Assembly: GCF_012641465.1 (NCBI RefSeq)
Contig: NZ_JABAIK010000023.1
Coordinates: forward strand, 1 to 53,490
Reading direction: 5' to 3'
Source of the DNA: Vibrio agarilyticus
GTDB lineage: Bacteria > Pseudomonadota > Gammaproteobacteria > Enterobacterales > Vibrionaceae
DNA: 53,490 nucleotides
Shown: positions 1 to 9,500 of the stretch, piece by piece
How the letters are laid out: each line of letters opens with the position of its first letter
How positions within the stretch are numbered: position 1 is the first letter of the stretch
The notes under the pieces: generated by a model
The model's input: the letters and a program-made list of their open reading frames with translations, nothing else
Database searches by the model: none
Told to the model about the DNA's origin: nothing
Translations under genes and position numbers: made by a program

Positions 1-241
1 GTTCAGCGAGAATGACTTGGTTTGTCAGTGAGGCGAGGATTTGAAGATTGAGTGGTTCTCAATCGAAAATCGTCAACAAAGCTGATGAGCCAAGACAGCT
101 CGCCCCTTGGGAGCCAATCACTGAACCGATAGCGGCGTTAAACAACTTGAAAATAGACTCGCTATTTCGCTGCGTTGTTTGCCTTGCTCTCAGCTCAGTG
201 AGCCGGCTCTGAATCCAGCATCTTGAGGTCACTTGGGTATA
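1..241 (-). repeat. Family B intergenic repeat, copy 1 (cut by window edge)
   Basis: Reverse-orientation copy of the roughly 265-bp repeat found complete at 44087-44354. The two match over nearly their whole length when one is reverse-complemented. This copy ends with CACTTGGGTATA just before the first gene, and its outer end (about 30 bp) lies beyond the window. It contains internally pairing segments such as AAAATAGACTCGCTATTT. No protein is encoded. The right end sits about 30 bp before the TauE start, so it probably lies in that gene's leader or promoter region. Confidence 0.85.
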
Positions 242-273
242 TACGCAAGATAAATAAAAGGAATCATAACATC

Positions 274-1092
274 ATGGAACAGATGATCAGTTTTTTACCT
301 GTTGCGCTTGCCTTAATGGCAACGGGTGTGGTCGCAGGTTTGCTCGCAGGGCTGCTCGGTGTCGGGGGCGGTATCGTCATTGTGCCGGTACTTTATTACC
401 TATTTCAATATTTTGGTGTTGATCCCGTCTCGGCTATGGTCATTGCAACCGCGACATCCCTTGCCACCATAGTGCCCACATCAATCAGTTCGATTCGCGC
501 TCATCACGGCAACAATAACGTCGACTGGGTCTTATTGCGTTGGCTCGCCCCATTTATTTTAGCTGGCGTTATTGTCGGCAGCTTGCTGGTTGCACGTATG
601 GGGGGCACTTGGCTCACCGCTTTATTTGGCGCGATTGCGACACTTGCTGCGCTCAACATGTTGCTGCGTGGTAACGCCGCGCCTTTAGCGCAAGACTTGC
701 CATCAAAGCGAGGGCAAGGCGCGATGGGCGCGGGAATTGGTTGCTTGAGTGCCATGGTCGGCATTGGCGGCGGAACGCTCACGGTGCCGACGTTAACCGC
801 GTTTAACTATCCAGCGCATCGAGCGGTTGGTACTGCCGCTGCTGTGGGGTTACTTATTGCGCTTCCTGGCGTTATCACCATGCTCGTCGCGGGCACGGTG
901 CCGACGAACGCGCCACTTGGCAATGTTGGTTTGGTTAATTGGGCCGGTTTTGCGTTTATCGTGCCGTTAACGGTTCTCTTTTCGCCCATCGGCGCGCGCA
1001 TAGGCAAACGATTAGACAGTGCAAAACTCAAGAAAGTCTTTGCCTTAGTGCTGGCGTTTACTGGTATTCGAATGCTGCTACAAGCACTGTAA
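274..1092 (+). CDS. TauE/SafE family sulfite/organic anion permease
   Basis: A 272-residue inner-membrane protein of the TauE/SafE (DUF81) family, whose members move sulfite, sulfonates and other organic anions. The sequence shows the family's internal duplication: two similar halves, each with a glycine-rich GVGGG or GIGGG motif (about residues 29-33 and 162-167) inside a hydrophobic helix, and about eight membrane segments in all. An upstream in-frame codon at 223 exists, but the ATG at 274 follows a purine-rich AAAGGA and leaves the family B repeat outside the gene. The aminotransferase begins 23 bp downstream on the same strand, so the permease is probably in the ureide/amino-acid operon and may carry a related substrate. 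The substrate cannot be told from sequence. Confidence 0.85.
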   Translation: MEQMISFLPVALALMATGVVAGLLAGLLGVGGGIVIVPVLYYLFQYFGVDPVSAMVIATATSLATIVPTSISSIRAHHGNNNVDWVLLRWLAPFILAGVIVGSLLVARMGGTWLTALFGAIATLAALNMLLRGNAAPLAQDLPSKRGQGAMGAGIGCLSAMVGIGGGTLTVPTLTAFNYPAHRAVGTAAAVGLLIALPGVITMLVAGTVPTNAPLGNVGLVNWAGFAFIVPLTVLFSPIGARIGKRLDSAKLKKVFALVLAFTGIRMLLQAL

Positions 1093-1115
1093 CACTCTGA
1101 TATAAGGATATTATT

Positions 1116-2360
1116 ATGAAAACAGATAAAGGAACTGTGTTTGAGCGTCTTTCGCCGCCACCGCGATTATTAATGGGACCGGGGCCGATCACCGCTTATC
1201 CGCGCGTGCTTCAAGCGATGAGTCATCAATTGATTGGACAATACGATCCCGCGATGACGGAATACATGAATCAAACCATGGCGCTTTATCGCCAAATTTT
1301 TAAAACTGACAACTCAGCGACACTGCTGGTTGATGGCACTGCGCGAGCAGGAATTGAAGCTGTGCTTGTCTCGCTAATAGAGCCCGGCGATACCGTGCTT
1401 GTGCCGATTTTTGGTCGCTTTGGTCACCTGTTAGCCGAAATTGCCGAGCGCGCTGGGGCGCATGTCGTCTCGTTTGAGGTTGAATGGGGAACCGTGGTAC
1501 CCGACTCAATGATTGAAAACGCCATTATTCAACATCGACCTAAATTATTAGCGCTTGTGCAGGGCGATACGTCGACGACCATGTTGCAACCGCTGGAAAA
1601 CATCGGTGAGATTTGCCAAAAGCACGGCGTACTGTTTTACAGCGATGCGACCGCCTCTATCGTTGGCAATGAATTTGAAACCGACGCATGGCAGCTTGAT
1701 GCCGTCTCAGTTGGCTTGCAGAAATGTTTAGGCGGCCCTTCGGGCTCGGCGCCAGTAACGTTAAGTGAGCAGGCGGTGGCGCACATTCGTGCGCGCAAAC
1801 ACATTGAAGCCGGCATTCGTGTGGACTCCCATGAGTTTGGTCAAGCCAGTCGAATTCGCTCCAACTATTTTGATTTAGGTATGATCCTAGATTACTGGGG
1901 CGAAGAGCGTCTTAATCATCACACCGAGGCGACGAGTATGCTGTTTGCCGCACGTGAGTGCGCGCAGCTCAATTTAGAAGAAGGCTTGGATGCAGTGATT
2001 GCGCGCCACCGTAGGGCCGGTCAAGCGATGGCCTCCGGTTTGACCGCAATGGGGCTGGCACTGTTTGGCGATCAAAACCACAAAATGCACAATGTGGTTG
2101 GTGTTGTGATCCCGCCAAATGTCAATGGAGAGGCGATCCGCTCGGCCATGTTGCAGCAATTTAATATTGAGATCGGCACTTCATTTGGCCCTTTGCATGG
2201 CAAAATCTGGCGCATCGGCACCATGGGATACAATGCGCGTCTTGATACGGTTCTGAGCACTTTACTGGCACTTGAAGCCTTGCTGTTGCAAGCAGGGGTT
2301 CCGATTAAAAGCGGCGCAGCCTATCAGTGTGCTTTGGCCACGTATAACGAAGGAGCGTGA
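1116..2360 (+). CDS. PucG-like class V aminotransferase (ureidoglycine-glyoxylate type)
   Basis: A 414-residue PLP-dependent class V aminotransferase of the alanine-glyoxylate/PucG group. Visible marks are the N-terminal LLMGPGPITAYPRVLQAM segment (18-35), the DGTARAGIEA cofactor-pocket segment (73-82), Asp177 in YSDATAS, and the PLP lysine Lys203 in GLQKCLGGPSG. The GLQKCLGGP form resembles (S)-ureidoglycine-glyoxylate aminotransferase PucG, which makes oxalurate and glycine in purine breakdown. The next gene, an allantoate-amidohydrolase-like enzyme 1 bp downstream, supports ureide metabolism. Serine- or alanine-glyoxylate aminotransferase is the main alternative. The start at 1116 follows ATAAGGATAT at good spacing. 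Cytoplasmic. Confidence 0.82.
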   Translation: MKTDKGTVFERLSPPPRLLMGPGPITAYPRVLQAMSHQLIGQYDPAMTEYMNQTMALYRQIFKTDNSATLLVDGTARAGIEAVLVSLIEPGDTVLVPIFGRFGHLLAEIAERAGAHVVSFEVEWGTVVPDSMIENAIIQHRPKLLALVQGDTSTTMLQPLENIGEICQKHGVLFYSDATASIVGNEFETDAWQLDAVSVGLQKCLGGPSGSAPVTLSEQAVAHIRARKHIEAGIRVDSHEFGQASRIRSNYFDLGMILDYWGEERLNHHTEATSMLFAARECAQLNLEEGLDAVIARHRRAGQAMASGLTAMGLALFGDQNHKMHNVVGVVIPPNVNGEAIRSAMLQQFNIEIGTSFGPLHGKIWRIGTMGYNARLDTVLSTLLALEALLLQAGVPIKSGAAYQCALATYNEGA

Positions 2361-2361
2361 T

Positions 2362-3660
2362 ATGGCAACGTTAATCAATTCGTTATTGTCACACGAGCAA
2401 TCGGCTCATTTGGCAGAGCAGGTGATGGCGTATTGCGATGAATTGGCTCATATAAGCCAAACGCTTGGCATCATCGACCGACGTTATTTGACCCCAGAGC
2501 ATAAACAAGCCAACGATAAATTGGCGCAGTGGGCCGCGCAATCGCAGTTGCAACATTGGGAAGATGAGGCGGGTAATCAATGGATTCGTTTACCTGCGCA
2601 GCAACAGGATAACCTGCCGCATGAGGCGCCACGGGTTATCATGGGATCTCATACCGATTCGGTGCCGGATGGTGGCCGTTATGATGGGCCGCTTGGGGTA
2701 GTGGGACCTTTGGTTTTGTTAAAGCATTTTGCGGAATCTCGAGTGCAGTTTCCGTTTCATCTTGATGTGGTCGGTTTTGGTGATGAAGAAGGCACCCGGT
2801 TTGGCAGCACTTTGCTTGGCAGCTCGGCCATCTGTGGCATGTGGCAAAGTCGCTGGCGTGAGCTGACGGATGAAAATGGCGTTTCTTTGGCTCAAGCCAT
2901 GTATGATTTTGGACTTGATGTGTCAAAAGTGTCAGAAGCGCAAATCGATAGTAGTCGAGTACTGGCGTACTTAGAAACCCACATCGAGCAAGGCCCTGTG
3001 CTAGAAGAACGTGGCAAACCGCTAGCGGCGGTAAAAGGCATTGCGGGCGCGCGTCGCTTTAATATCACGCTGAAAGGGCAGGCGGGGCATGCTGGGACGG
3101 TGCCCATGGTGTTGCGTCACGACCCACTGGTTATCGCAAGCCACTGGATAACTCAGGTTCAGCAGATGGCAACCGCCACCAGTGATAGCGAGTTTCCGGT
3201 GGTCGCGACCGTCGGGCGCTTGGAAGTCCGTCCCGGTGCGGTCAACGTGGTGCCCGGCGAGGTTCGTATGAGTCTCGATATTCGCAGTTTATCGGACGAG
3301 GCGCGTGATGCCGTGTTCGATTCGTTGCAAGAATTACTTGAGGTGGAAGCGGCTTTTCATCAACTTGAGTGCCAGTTTGAGCCAACGCACAATGCCTCTG
3401 CGGTCAGTTGCAATGACGAGATGACCCGATCGCTAAACCAGTTGGTCACACATTACTTTGGTGATAGTGCGCCGCTTGTGTCTGGCGCTGGGCACGATGC
3501 GATGGCATTAGCCATGCGCGTTCCTGCGACCATGCTTTTTGTGCGCTGTAAAGGTGGTGTGAGTCATCATCCTGATGAGTCAATTATGACAAGTGATGCG
3601 GCCGCCGCCCTGCAAGTGATGGCTGCGTTTGTTACAGACATCGCAAGAAAGGCGACGTGA
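2362..3660 (+). CDS. Allantoate amidohydrolase / N-carbamoyl-amino acid hydrolase (M20 family)
   Basis: A 432-residue binuclear-metal amidase of the M20 hydantoinase/carbamoylase family, which cleaves allantoate, ureidoglycolate or N-carbamoyl amino acids and releases ammonia. Metal-site motifs are in order: GSHTDSVPDGG (His97, Asp99), RYDGPLG (Asp108), DEEGTRF (Glu142-Glu143), ETHIEQGP (His207) and a C-terminal SHHPDE. GHAGTVPM is the dimerisation-domain substrate motif. The ATG at 2362 is chosen because AAGGAG sits 7 bp before it and the preceding gene stops at 2360. A longer frame from 2272 would overlap that gene by 89 bp. No allantoinase or ureidoglycolate lyase is in the window, so the exact substrate is unproven. 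Confidence 0.85.
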   Translation: MATLINSLLSHEQSAHLAEQVMAYCDELAHISQTLGIIDRRYLTPEHKQANDKLAQWAAQSQLQHWEDEAGNQWIRLPAQQQDNLPHEAPRVIMGSHTDSVPDGGRYDGPLGVVGPLVLLKHFAESRVQFPFHLDVVGFGDEEGTRFGSTLLGSSAICGMWQSRWRELTDENGVSLAQAMYDFGLDVSKVSEAQIDSSRVLAYLETHIEQGPVLEERGKPLAAVKGIAGARRFNITLKGQAGHAGTVPMVLRHDPLVIASHWITQVQQMATATSDSEFPVVATVGRLEVRPGAVNVVPGEVRMSLDIRSLSDEARDAVFDSLQELLEVEAAFHQLECQFEPTHNASAVSCNDEMTRSLNQLVTHYFGDSAPLVSGAGHDAMALAMRVPATMLFVRCKGGVSHHPDESIMTSDAAAALQVMAAFVTDIARKAT

Positions 3661-3666
3661 TTGATA

Positions 3667-4125
3667 CTAGTGGTGCGTCTCGTCGATGGGTTTTACCCAA
3701 AACACGCCCACTTCTTTTTTCACTACAGTGACTGGTGTTCCATTTGGAATGGCAGTGAGTGATTTCACTTGCCAGGTAATGCCTGAATATTGATAACTCC
3801 CCGGCTGAGAGGGCGAAATATCACTATCGAGAGTAAATGTGATCACCGCAAAATCAGAGTTGATATCTGTGGTTACCGTTCGGTTTTGCATCCGTTTCAG
3901 CGGCTTCCATAGAACTAGCGCTAAGACAAAGGAGACCAATGCGACAGACGTCACCGCATTAATCCAATTGGCTTCAATAACGCCAAGATACATCACGCCA
4001 CTGGTCAGTAGAATGGCAATGCCAATAAACAGCAATACAAAGGTACTAAAACCAAGTACGGCAATCTCGACACTCAAAACAATGAGCCCCAGTATGGCGA
4101 GTACCTGGGGAATATTTTCTAGCAT
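3667..4125 (-). CDS. NfeD family short membrane protein
   Basis: A 152-residue NfeD-like protein of the short type, without the ClpP-like serine protease domain. Residues about 7-75 form two or three hydrophobic helices rich in Ile, Leu and Val. The C-terminal half, about 85-150, is a small beta-rich OB-fold-like domain with the PGSYQYSGITWQVKS segment typical of the family. Such proteins partner SPFH/stomatin proteins in the inner membrane and are usually co-transcribed with them. The stomatin-like gene lies upstream on the same strand, but a family A repeat fills the gap between the two. The gene converges with the M20 amidase, 6 bp apart. Confidence 0.85.
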   Translation of the reverse strand: MLENIPQVLAILGLIVLSVEIAVLGFSTFVLLFIGIAILLTSGVMYLGVIEANWINAVTSVALVSFVLALVLWKPLKRMQNRTVTTDINSDFAVITFTLDSDISPSQPGSYQYSGITWQVKSLTAIPNGTPVTVVKKEVGVFWVKPIDETHH

Positions 4126-4151
4126 AAATCCTCGTTATATCCTTTCCACTC

Positions 4152-4301
4152 TATACCCGTCCTACTTGAAGTTGCAGTGCTCTCCTTTAAAAAATGAAGG
4201 GACGGGCACTCACAAACCTCATCACATAGCTCATCTATGTTTACGAAGTGCTCAGAGGCTTTTCGTTTGTTGCCTAACTGCATCTTCAAGTTGTTTGGGT
4301 A
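4152..4301 (+). repeat. Family A intergenic repeat, copy 1
   Basis: About 150 bp. It starts TATACCCGTCCTACTTGAAG and ends with TCTTCAAGTTGTTTGGGTA, so the ends are inverted copies of one another. The middle holds a second palindrome around ACATAGCTCATCTATGT. It lies between the stomatin-like gene and nfeD, inside what is normally a two-gene operon, so it could be transcribed and fold within that message. Confidence 0.9.
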
Positions 4302-4310
4302 ATAGGTGGT

Positions 4311-5261
4311 TTAACTGTGTTGATTTTTATTTAAAGCACTAATGATAGATAATCCTTGCGCCACCATAGAGCTGGCGTTAGTCGCATCATCTGGCAAAAG
4401 GACGACCGACGACTCTTTAGCGATTGCACGTTTGGCTTCAATGGCTTTTGTCGCTAATTCCAGTTGAATCGCTTTTTGTCCTTGGTCGGTGTTGGCCGCT
4501 TCGCCCACTTTGCGTAACGCTTCGGCTTGCGCTTCGGCAACCGCCAAAATTGCCGCCGCTTCCCCTTCCGCTTTTAAGATTTGCTCTTGTTTATCTGCTT
4601 CTGCGGCAAGTACTTGCGCCTGTTTTTTACCTTCAGCGACGTTAATTGCTGATTGACGATCCCCTTCAGACTCAAGGATCTGCGCGCGTTTTTCGCGTTC
4701 TGCCTTCATTTGTGCTTCCATCGCTTCCATTACCGAACTTGGCGGCACAATGTCTTTAATTTCATAGCGAAGTACCTGCACGCCCCAAGGCTCTGATGCG
4801 ATATTGATTGCGGCTACAATGCTGGCGTTGAGCAAATCACGCTCTTCAAAGGTTTTGTCGAGTTCCATTTTACCAAGCTCACTACGCATGGTGGTTTGCG
4901 CCAATTGAGTGACGGCAAATCTATAGTCATCAACGCCGTATGTTGCTTTATAAGGTTCTAAAACACGGAAATAAAGCACGCCATCCACCACAAGGCTGAT
5001 ATTGTCTTTGGTTATCGCAGATTGTGATGGCACGTCAACGGCGGTCTCTTTCAAGCTGCGTTTAGCGCTAATACTGTCAATAAATGGCACAATAAAATTG
5101 AGACCCGCTTCTTTGGTTGAGCGATATTTGCCAAAGCGCTCAATCAGCCACGCTTCATTTTGTGGCACGAAAATAATGCTGAGTTTAAGTACCACAACAA
5201 TAAAAATCAGCAGATAGAGCTGTGGGCTGGTTAATATGGTCAATAACAGGTTTGACGACAT
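4311..5261 (-). CDS. SPFH/stomatin-family protein (QmcA-like)
   Basis: A 316-residue membrane-anchored SPFH/band 7 protein. Residues about 9-31 form one N-terminal transmembrane helix. The SPFH domain follows, about 32-190, with the typical VPQNEAWLIERFGKY and SKEAGLNFIVPFID-like start. A long Ala/Glu/Lys/Gln-rich coiled coil covers about 190-275, and a conserved C-terminal segment contains LPDDATNASSM. Length and order match E. coli QmcA and other paraslipins, which form ring oligomers and act in membrane organisation and control of membrane proteases. NfeD follows downstream, separated by a family A repeat. The start at 5261 has an AAGGAT-type site before it. Confidence 0.9.
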   Translation of the reverse strand: MSSNLLLTILTSPQLYLLIFIVVVLKLSIIFVPQNEAWLIERFGKYRSTKEAGLNFIVPFIDSISAKRSLKETAVDVPSQSAITKDNISLVVDGVLYFRVLEPYKATYGVDDYRFAVTQLAQTTMRSELGKMELDKTFEERDLLNASIVAAINIASEPWGVQVLRYEIKDIVPPSSVMEAMEAQMKAEREKRAQILESEGDRQSAINVAEGKKQAQVLAAEADKQEQILKAEGEAAAILAVAEAQAEALRKVGEAANTDQGQKAIQLELATKAIEAKRAIAKESSVVLLPDDATNASSMVAQGLSIISALNKNQHS

Positions 5262-5546
5262 GGATTTTATCCTTAAGTAACAAAGGTTGAGATTGTTTTT
5301 ATATTATCTAATTGTTTAAAAAAGAAAAATTAACAATTTGATCGAATATGACGCCCAGCTCCCAAAATCTAAAGTTGAGGGCGAAAGTTGTCGTCTTGTA
5401 TTTTCGTTTTGCTTTGACTGACTTTCGAATGGCGGTCTTTTAGTGTGTTTTTCGAATTGTCGCAAATAAACAGTGCGCTTTATTTGTAATACAATTATAC
5501 TGCCGCCGATTCTGATTTTTACGTCATTCCCATAAGAATACCCATT

Positions 5547-6437
5547 ATGAAAAATAACGATGTGTCGCTGGCCATTTTGCTTTTGGTTGCGGCAAATTTT
5601 GTTGCTTCACTGTCTGATGTGTCACTTAAAATGCTGAATGGTGAAGTGCCAACGTTCCAATATGTGTTGATTCGGCAATGCATCAGCCTAATTCTCTTGT
5701 TGCCATTTTGGCTCCGCTTAGCACCGACAACGCGAAAAATGGGCTGTGATTGGATCTCTTTTTGGCGTGCGCAATTCATTTTAGTCGGTAGTGCCAGTGC
5801 CATGGTGGCAATAACCCATTTGCCATTAGCAACCGCAAACGCAATTTTTTATGTGGGTCCATTATTAGTTTTGCCGCTCTCGGTCCTGTTTCTTAAAGAG
5901 TCGCCATCCAAAGGTAAAATTATCGCTACCTTTATCGGTTTTGGTGGTGTTTTGATTGTGTTGCGACCAGAACACTTTCACTGGGCCGCTATTGTTGCAC
6001 TGGGCAGCGCAGTGGCCATTGGCGTCGGGAATATATTGATAAGATTCATGCCCAAAGAGCAGCCATTAGTGTGCACGCTATTTTGGACCACCTTTATGAC
6101 GCTGCCCATTTCCGCATTGTTGGCTTATCGAGAGTGGAGCGCTATTGAATGGCATCACGTATTGTGGATTGTCGCAATTAATCTGTTTGTACTGGCGTAT
6201 CACGCACTGGTGGTGCATGCCTTTAAGCGCGCCCCGGCCAGCCAAATTGCTTTAGCGGAGTATTCGGGGTTGGTGTTTGTCACCCTGTTTGGCGTGATGT
6301 GGTTCGACGAAATTCCTGATTGGCTCACCGCCGTTGGCATTGTTTTGATTGTATTACCGATGATGCCAATTCAGTGGCGTAAGCTGTGGCGGCGCCATAC
6401 TAATGTCGAAAAAACGACCGATAGCGTTGTAATGTGA
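5547..6437 (+). CDS. EamA/DMT family transporter
   Basis: A 296-residue inner-membrane protein with about ten hydrophobic helices in two similar five-helix halves, the EamA (DUF6) arrangement of drug/metabolite transporters. Typical marks are the LPLATANAIFYVGPLLVLPLS stretch at the end of the first half, followed by FLKE and GGVLIVLRP, and the matching LAEYSGLVF...WFDEIP and GIVLIVLPMM in the second half. The substrate is unknown; amino acids, nucleosides and drugs are all seen in the family. The start at 5547 has only a weak ribosome site (AAGAATACCC). It is divergent from the stomatin gene and is followed by a 111-bp gap before the acfD-like gene. Confidence 0.85.
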   Translation: MKNNDVSLAILLLVAANFVASLSDVSLKMLNGEVPTFQYVLIRQCISLILLLPFWLRLAPTTRKMGCDWISFWRAQFILVGSASAMVAITHLPLATANAIFYVGPLLVLPLSVLFLKESPSKGKIIATFIGFGGVLIVLRPEHFHWAAIVALGSAVAIGVGNILIRFMPKEQPLVCTLFWTTFMTLPISALLAYREWSAIEWHHVLWIVAINLFVLAYHALVVHAFKRAPASQIALAEYSGLVFVTLFGVMWFDEIPDWLTAVGIVLIVLPMMPIQWRKLWRRHTNVEKTTDSVVM

Positions 6438-6548
6438 TAGTGATGCAAAAAAGGCATAAATGTTACTCGTGGGTAGCGTATGCCATAGGAAAAGACGAAA
6501 ACATTATATAGTCTCGATGATCTTTTATAACATCTTGATTTTATACTA

Positions 6549-9500
6549 ATGAAAAAGTTTCATCTGACACTTTTAGCGGTGGCGATTTCGGGCTGTGGTA
6601 CTGATGATGCGGTAAACGATCCGCATCCTGTTCCGCCGACAGGTCCGGTGCCACCAACGCTTTATACCGCCAATCTTGTGACCTCTGGAATTGCAATTTC
6701 AGGCGACGTTGAGTGCAATGGCGATGCGCTTAGTGATGGTATTTTCACTGTAGAGCAAGGGGCCGCGTTCAGCTGTACCTTTGGCGCGGTTGATTTAGGG
6801 TCGTATATTGCACCTGAACCAAACCCCAAGGCTGCAGTAGCCAATTCACAATCACTAACCTCATTTGATGTTGCTGATATCAAAGGGGAAAATGCAACTC
6901 GAGTATTAAAGTCGATTGATGCAAACCCGGCAGACAGTGATATTCAGCTCGCCTTGATTGACTCTTATGACATCGCAGATGTGTTTACTCAGCTTGATGA
7001 TCAAAGTGCGGTAGACGCATTTTTGACCCCGAAAGTTGAAGATGCCACCGATGAAGTCGGCAAAGCGCCTAGCTCGCATGTCGACCCAAATGTTGTGCCT
7101 GCGGTGACCCCCGGTGCTTCAAATAGTCTTGATGCCAATTTTGTTTCGGCGAATGCAGAGTCGGCGCTGGTGTATCAGCCTTCTGCAGAAGCGGCTGCCA
7201 ACACGCGCGCGGTATTGACTGACGCTAATGGCGTTCCTCTTGTGGGGGTGAGCTTTTTCTCGCAAGGCGCAACTGGTATCACCGATGCCAATGGCGAGTT
7301 TGACTATGTTTGGGGCGATGAACTGACCTTTGGTCTCGACACGTTTGAATTTGGTCGTATCCGTGGCAACAAGCTTGACTTCAAGTTAACCGACGTCAGT
7401 GAAAGTGCGGTAGCGAAAGCCAACATTCAGTCTCTAATTGAGCGTTATACGACGTTAAGTGGTGCTACGCGCCAAGTGCCTAGTATCGTTTTAGACACCT
7501 TTGCGCTTTATCCTAACGTGATTAATGAGCTGATTAATTTCAACTTACCTAATGGCGGTGAGATTGATGATTCCGGCTTTCATCTGCCCAATGAGTTCAA
7601 CCAGCAGTTTGATAATGGTTTAACCAAAGTGGTCGATCAGGCGATTCAAGCCAAACTGCCGCGAATGACCCAAACGATGTTTGATTTGGCTTCTGCGCCA
7701 CAAGTCATTGCCACCGAGCCGAGTGGCTATGTGACTGAAACATTGAAACAGATGTTTGATCAAGTCACGACTTTCCATGTGTTTCACGATAATGGCAGCT
7801 TCTACGGTGCGTCTGGTTATGCTCGTGGAATGCGTTCGTTAAATATGAACAACCGCGCTTTCCCTGTGGTTTCAGCGCGTACCGATATCAACAAAAACCA
7901 AAATTTTGGTGAGCCACAAGCGTGGAGCCGAGACGGTAAACCCTATATTGCGACTCATCCAACGATTGTTATGCCAGCTGTGCCGACTATTTCAAAAGAG
8001 AACGCCGTCTATGGCTTGCCTTTTGTGACCGCAGGGGAAATTGGTGCAGGAAAAGTGCTTTTCATGGGTAATGGTATGTATCCAAGTATCTTATCGTGCC
8101 CAGAGAATTACTGGGTTAACGGCGCGTTAAGCATCGATAGTGCCGCGCAAACCTGTAGCACAAATCCCAATGCTTATGTCAATGCTAACCACGATGATAA
8201 TGGCAGCATGGCAACCTTCTTCTCCAATGTCTTTAAGTGGTTTAATCAAGGCAATTCAACCTCGGGACTCAACATTGCGACCAATATTGACAAAGGATAC
8301 GCCAGTTGGGTGTCAACAACTGAGGGCCGTGAATACGATTTCTTTGTCAATCCAGCTTTTGGTTTTGGCTCTGTAGAAACGCTATCATCGGGTGGTTATG
8401 CCGGTTTGTCGCCAGAAACGACGCCGATATTATTACTGCAAGCTTACCCACCATTGGTGATTGGTGATGGTATGACACAGCAGTTTGTCGCCGATTTAGA
8501 CCATCCCAACTTAACTCAAGACGACATTGCCGCTTTGATAGCGTATGTGCATGCGGGCGGTAACATTCTTTTCATGGATGGGATTCAAACGCAAAATCCA
8601 GAGCCCATTGCTCGCCTAGCCGATGCGGCTGGTGTCGCGATTGGTGGTACGAATGTGGCGCATACCGATCAAGTCAATTGTGGTTCTAGCTATTATTGCC
8701 ATGGTGACTCTTTGACACCGAACCTGCATGCACAAGGTGAGCATGACATGGTGGTATTGGAGCGTTTTGAAGATATCGCCGGGGAAGGACAACCTTATAC
8801 AGTGCAAGATGATGGCAGCGTCGAGTGGGTAGACGATCCAACAAAGATCGTGTTTGGCATTCCGCAATACGAAGTGGCTAAATTGGATGCTGATGGTAAT
8901 CCTGTGATTGGTGATGATGGCCTTCCAGAGATGGTGAGCAAATACGCGCGTATTTTTGTTCAAACAGAGCAAGAAAAAACCGCCGCCATTGCAGAGCTGC
9001 AAGCCGCATTCCCAAGCTATCCACTATGTAACCATGATTATCAGTACGAGTTTAACTGTATTGAAGTCCGTCAAGGCGATGGCATTACCGACCGGGGCAA
9101 TTACGGCCGCGCAGATTTTGACCGTTATGAGATAAGTTCAGACACGATTGCGGCGCTGGTGAAATCGTCTAATTTGGGTGACAACGTTGAAGCGCTGTAT
9201 CACCATGAAATGTACTACCGCACTAAAGGGGCGCAAGGTACTCGTTTGTCAGAAACGCAGCTAAACCAAACTTACGATAGCCTTTCGGTATGGATGTGGA
9301 ACGATAATAACTACGGTTATGATGGTTCTCATCATCACGATGAGCTGGGCTTTCAAACCGCGGTGGAATTCTTAAACTGTTATACCAGCAATGCTCACGG
9401 TCAAGGCGCTTCATGCCCAGCCGAGCTAAAAGCGTCGCTAGAAAGCTTGAGTATGCTGCATGCTAACGGTGAGCTAAATCCGAGTTACCCATTAAACTAC

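Noticed and set aside
1-241. ERIC element as identity of the repeats
   Set aside because: The sequence does not match the ERIC consensus as I know it. A separate label (families A and B) is safer.
3839-4342. Plus-strand frame of 167 codons
   Set aside because: It runs antisense to nfeD and through the family A repeat.
8616-9002. Minus-strand frame of 128 codons inside the acfD-like gene
   Set aside because: It is a shadow frame of a long, well supported coding sequence.
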